From a bacterium (Candidatus Gribaldobacteria) CG_4_10_14_0_8_um_filter_33_9 (lineage in GTDB: Bacteria; Patescibacteriota; Minisyncoccia; Minisyncoccales; CG1-02-41-26), in assembly GCA_002785165.1 (NCBI GenBank), contig PFMI01000039.1, positions 1 to 7,289 of the forward strand: a stretch of 7,289 nucleotides of DNA, read 5' to 3'. Positions 4,910 to 7,289 of the stretch are shown in pieces. The position numbers were made by a program, and so were the translations under genes. A model generated the notes under the pieces. The model had not been told where the DNA came from. It did no database searches and was given only the letters and a program-made list of their open reading frames with translations. Within the stretch, counting starts at the first letter, position 1. The number at the start of each line of letters is the position of its first letter.

Positions 4910-6886
4910 TTATTTGGTAAAATACCAGGTTAAAATTTCTTTGGTTGCTTTTTGGGCTAAACTTTTTAAACCTTTTACATTTTCAAAAACAATTACTAAT
5001 AAAATTTCCGGATTTTCATAAGGAGCAAAAACAGTTATCCAGTTGTGATAAGTTTGTTTTTGAATAGAAACCTGGGCAGTGCCGGTTTTAGCGGCAACGT
5101 GGACCGGCAAAGAATTAAGCATTGCGGCGGAGCCAGAAAGCGAAGTGACAGCTTCCCTCATTCCTTGTCTTATAGTCTCAATTGATTCTGAATTAACAAA
5201 ATTTTGTTTTAAAATCTCCTCCTGTATTTTTCCCTTGGAAACCATTCCCGAATTTTGGTCCCAATTCAAAACCTCTTTTACTATTTTTGGTTTAAAAATT
5301 TTTCCTTGATTGGCAATAAATTGGAAAGCGGTTGCCACTTGGATAGGAGTTGCTAAAAGATATCCTTGACCAATAGAAAGATTGTAAGTGTCGCCTCTAT
5401 ACCAAATTCGTTGCGCCAATGGCTTGGAAGCAAAATAATCTTCTTTCCAAAGAGAAGTGGGAACTCTTGCTTTTGCTTCTCCTGGCAAATCTATGCCTGT
5501 TTGTTTGCCCCAGCCAAACCTTTCCAGCCAAAGATTGATTTTTGTCACACCCAGCCCCTGAAAACTTTTTGGCAATCTTGCGTCAGATAAAGACGATTTT
5601 TTTGGCGTCTCGTATCCTCCTCCAATTATATAAAAAAAGGAATTTACTGATTCCGCGATAGCTTTTTTAATATTGGTCCAACCATGAAATTGCCAGTCAG
5701 AAAAACATTCGGGCGCGCCTGTGTATTTATTTTCCAAACAAAGATTCAAAGGGCAAAAAATGGTTGTTTCTTTAGTTATCACTCCTTCTTCCAGAGCCGC
5801 TATTCCTATTAAAGGTTTAATAGTGGACCCCACGGGATATGTCCCGCTAATTATTCGGTTTAGTTGAGGATTTTTAGAGTCTGTGTTTATTTTATTGTAT
5901 TCCTCTTGGGTGATATTTTGGCTAAAAAGATTATTGTCAAAAGCAGGCAAAGAAACAGAAGCTAAAACCTCGCCTGTTCTTGGGTCTAAAGCCACAGCCA
6001 TTGCCGCTTCCCCTTGTTCTTCTTTAAGAATTGTTCGCAAAGTATCGGCTATTTTTTTCTGCAAGTCCAAATTTAAAAATAAGACCAAACTTTGCCCGGA
6101 ACGAGGCATTTTTTTTATTTTTTGAGAAATTTCCTTTCCATGCGCGTCTCTTTCTATTTCCAAAAAACCCTTTTCTTCCGCTAAAATTTTTTCATATTCT
6201 TTTTCCAAACCTTCTTTTCCCGTATAATCGTCAATCTCGTAATCGCTGTCTAAATTTTTAAGCTCTGTTGGCGATATTTTGCCGAGATAGCCCAAAATAT
6301 GACTTAATGTTTCTTCTTCAAAATAATTTCTTTTATTTTGTTCTTTAATTTTAATTCCGGGAAATTCTTTAATTCTTGTTTCCATTAAAATTAAATCTGA
6401 ACGGGAAATGTCATTTTTTAAAAGAACTGAATTTTCATGGCTTTCTTCAACCTTTTTTTCTAAATCCTCTTTGGATGTTTTAAAAATTTTTGAGATCTCC
6501 TCAAAAATTTTTCCCCTTTTCTCTGCTTCTTTGGGCAGATTAAGTTTTTCAACAAAAATATTGAAACTGGGTTGATTAAAAACAAGCTGTTTCATATTTC
6601 TGTCATAAATTATTCCTCTTTCCGCCGCAATTTTTAAATTTAAAAAATTATTTTTTTGAGACAAAAGATTATATTTTTTATGCTCTAATATTTGCAATTT
6701 AAAGCATACAATTAAAAGCAAGGCCAAAAAAAATAACCCGAAAATAAAAAAAAGAAAAACTTTTTTTTGTCTCAAAGGAAATTCAATTTTTCTATCTAAA
6801 AGTTCGGAATCCTGTTCTCTATTTTTCAAAAGATGGTCCAAAAAGGTCTCTTCAATATCAAGAGAATGGGAATTAATTTTTTTCAT
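4910..6886 (-). CDS. mrdA: Penicillin-binding protein 2, elongation-specific peptidoglycan D,D-transpeptidase
   Basis: This is a class B penicillin-binding protein of the MrdA type, which crosslinks peptidoglycan during side-wall elongation with RodA and the MreBCD system. The 658 residues comprise a cytoplasmic N-terminus rich in charged residues (1-41), one membrane helix (about 42-64), a PBP dimerisation/pedestal domain (about 85-250, with AAERGIIYDRN at 87-97 and YTGKEGLEKEYE at 221-232), and the transpeptidase domain. All three active-site motifs are present: SxxK at S354-K357 (STIK), SxN at S413-N415 (SVN) and KTG at 600-602 (AAKTGTAQ). GDTYNLSIGQG (498-508) is also conserved. The pedestal pattern and length favour PBP2 over the division-specific FtsI. 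Neither rodA nor mreBCD is visible; the neighbours are a recombinase relic upstream and ruvB downstream. The start is the ATG at 6886, behind a TATAAT promoter and without a Shine-Dalgarno. Confidence 0.95.
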   Translation of the reverse strand: MKKINSHSLDIEETFLDHLLKNREQDSELLDRKIEFPLRQKKVFLFFIFGLFFLALLLIVCFKLQILEHKKYNLLSQKNNFLNLKIAAERGIIYDRNMKQLVFNQPSFNIFVEKLNLPKEAEKRGKIFEEISKIFKTSKEDLEKKVEESHENSVLLKNDISRSDLILMETRIKEFPGIKIKEQNKRNYFEEETLSHILGYLGKISPTELKNLDSDYEIDDYTGKEGLEKEYEKILAEEKGFLEIERDAHGKEISQKIKKMPRSGQSLVLFLNLDLQKKIADTLRTILKEEQGEAAMAVALDPRTGEVLASVSLPAFDNNLFSQNITQEEYNKINTDSKNPQLNRIISGTYPVGSTIKPLIGIAALEEGVITKETTIFCPLNLCLENKYTGAPECFSDWQFHGWTNIKKAIAESVNSFFYIIGGGYETPKKSSLSDARLPKSFQGLGVTKINLWLERFGWGKQTGIDLPGEAKARVPTSLWKEDYFASKPLAQRIWYRGDTYNLSIGQGYLLATPIQVATAFQFIANQGKIFKPKIVKEVLNWDQNSGMVSKGKIQEEILKQNFVNSESIETIRQGMREAVTSLSGSAAMLNSLPVHVAAKTGTAQVSIQKQTYHNWITVFAPYENPEILLVIVFENVKGLKSLAQKATKEILTWYFTK

Positions 6887-6909
6887 AAAAGGTTTGAAAA
6901 TTTTTATTT

Positions 6910-6938
6910 ATTATAGCGGACTTTTTATATTTTTTAAA
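6910..6938 (-). promoter_or_regulatory. Sigma70-type promoter for mrdA
   Basis: On the minus strand TTTAAA (6938-6933) and a perfect TATAAT (6915-6910) are separated by 17 bp. The -10 lies 23 bp before the mrdA ATG, predicting a short leader of roughly 15-17 nt. Both hexamers fall in the last codons and stop codon of the recombinase relic, and the -10 contains its TAA stop. Confidence 0.65.
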
Positions 6939-7289
6939 CTCGGATTGGTAATATGGGTATAAATTTGGGTTGTTCTGACGCATATCTTACTTCAACGCCA
7001 TTCTCTAATAAATGCGTCGCAAAGCTTCGCTCACCCGCAGACCAGCGCCATATGATATGGATATAAGAATTTTATGTTTTAGATTGCTAATCAAGTTGAT
7101 TATTTTTTCAATTTCACCTCGAGACAAGACCCCTGTTTTTCCAATAAATACTTTTTGATAAGTGGAATGTCAGGCTCTTTGATAATATTTTTAATATAAC
7201 GAAAATAATCTGAAAGACAAAGCAAATAACTTTTTATAGTCTTGCGGCTATAATATCGCAGTTTTAATTCATTCTCAATTTTATCTAAA
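6911..7289 (-). pseudogene. Tyrosine recombinase (XerC/XerD/phage-integrase type) relic, cut by internal deletions, 5' end outside window
   Basis: Four blocks in three reading frames follow the order of one site-specific tyrosine recombinase. Block 1 (7288 to about 7134) is the N-terminal SAM-like domain: LDKIENELKLRYYSRKTIKS, then YLLCLSDYFRYIK, to about LLEK. Block 2 (about 7142-7026) has VLSRGEIEKIINLISNLKHK and SYGAGLRVSE, with the first catalytic Arg. Block 3 (7026-6982) reads SFATHLLENGVEVRY, normally just after the HxLRH box. Block 4 (6976-6911) reads RTTQIYTHITNPSLKNIKS, with the catalytic Tyr, and ends in TAA. Compared with an intact enzyme of about 280-300 residues, the missing parts are the end of the core-binding domain, most of the catalytic domain including the Lys beta-hairpin and HxLR box, and the LLGH segment. 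It cannot encode an active enzyme. The original start lies beyond the window edge. Confidence 0.88.

Noticed and set aside
5035..5043. Second DnaA box (TTATCCAGT)
   Set aside because: It differs from the consensus and lies in conserved mrdA coding sequence near the C-terminus.

Overview
The window is AT-rich (by eye about one third G+C) and reads as a piece of a small-genome bacterial chromosome, most likely a Candidate Phyla Radiation (Patescibacteria, Parcubacteria-like) organism. The reasons are the lack of Shine-Dalgarno sequences in front of all five intact genes, TAA stops throughout, lysine/isoleucine/asparagine-rich proteins, short AT-rich simple repeats inside a gene, and the gene mix (lamin-tail surface protein, stand-alone HypF-type Kae1 domain, compact TM-helix channel-like protein). 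This assignment is inferred from style, not from a phylogenetic marker. No in-frame UGA is needed to keep any gene open, so nothing points to the UGA=Gly code of Gracilibacteria/SR1.

Layout. Positions 1-490 hold no convincing gene, only several hairpins and a strong terminator (425-454) that closes the minus-strand gene at 491-1171, a five-helix membrane protein of the MscS/CmpX 'conserved TM helix' type. A divergent 116-bp spacer follows, with a perfect 28-bp AT palindrome carrying a TATAAT on each strand and one perfect DnaA-box 9-mer. It leads to the only intact plus-strand gene (1288-2382), a stand-alone Kae1-like/HypF C-terminal carbamoyltransferase-type domain. That gene converges on a minus-strand series read right to left: relic of a tyrosine recombinase (6911-7289, running off the window), mrdA/PBP2 (4910-6886), ruvB (3686-4705) and a secreted, membrane-anchored double lamin-tail-domain protein (2411-3673).

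The minus-strand genes have two recognisable promoters. One (6910-6938) overlaps the last codons of the recombinase relic and should drive mrdA. The other (4877-4905) starts 4 bp after the mrdA stop and should drive ruvB through a leader of about 165 nt holding a long two-tier inverted repeat (4742-4853). ruvB and the lamin-tail gene are 12 bp apart and probably cotranscribed. The intact genes are housekeeping or envelope functions: cell-wall elongation (PBP2), Holliday-junction branch migration (RuvB), surface attachment or structure (LTD) and membrane tension (TM-helix protein). They do not form one obvious pathway.

I do not see a clear new multi-gene system. The observations most worth following are the structured ruvB leader, the recombinase relic taken apart by internal deletions while its blocks stay readable, the stand-alone HypF-type domain carrying a simple-sequence insertion, and the perfect 18-bp x 4 linker repeat in the surface protein.
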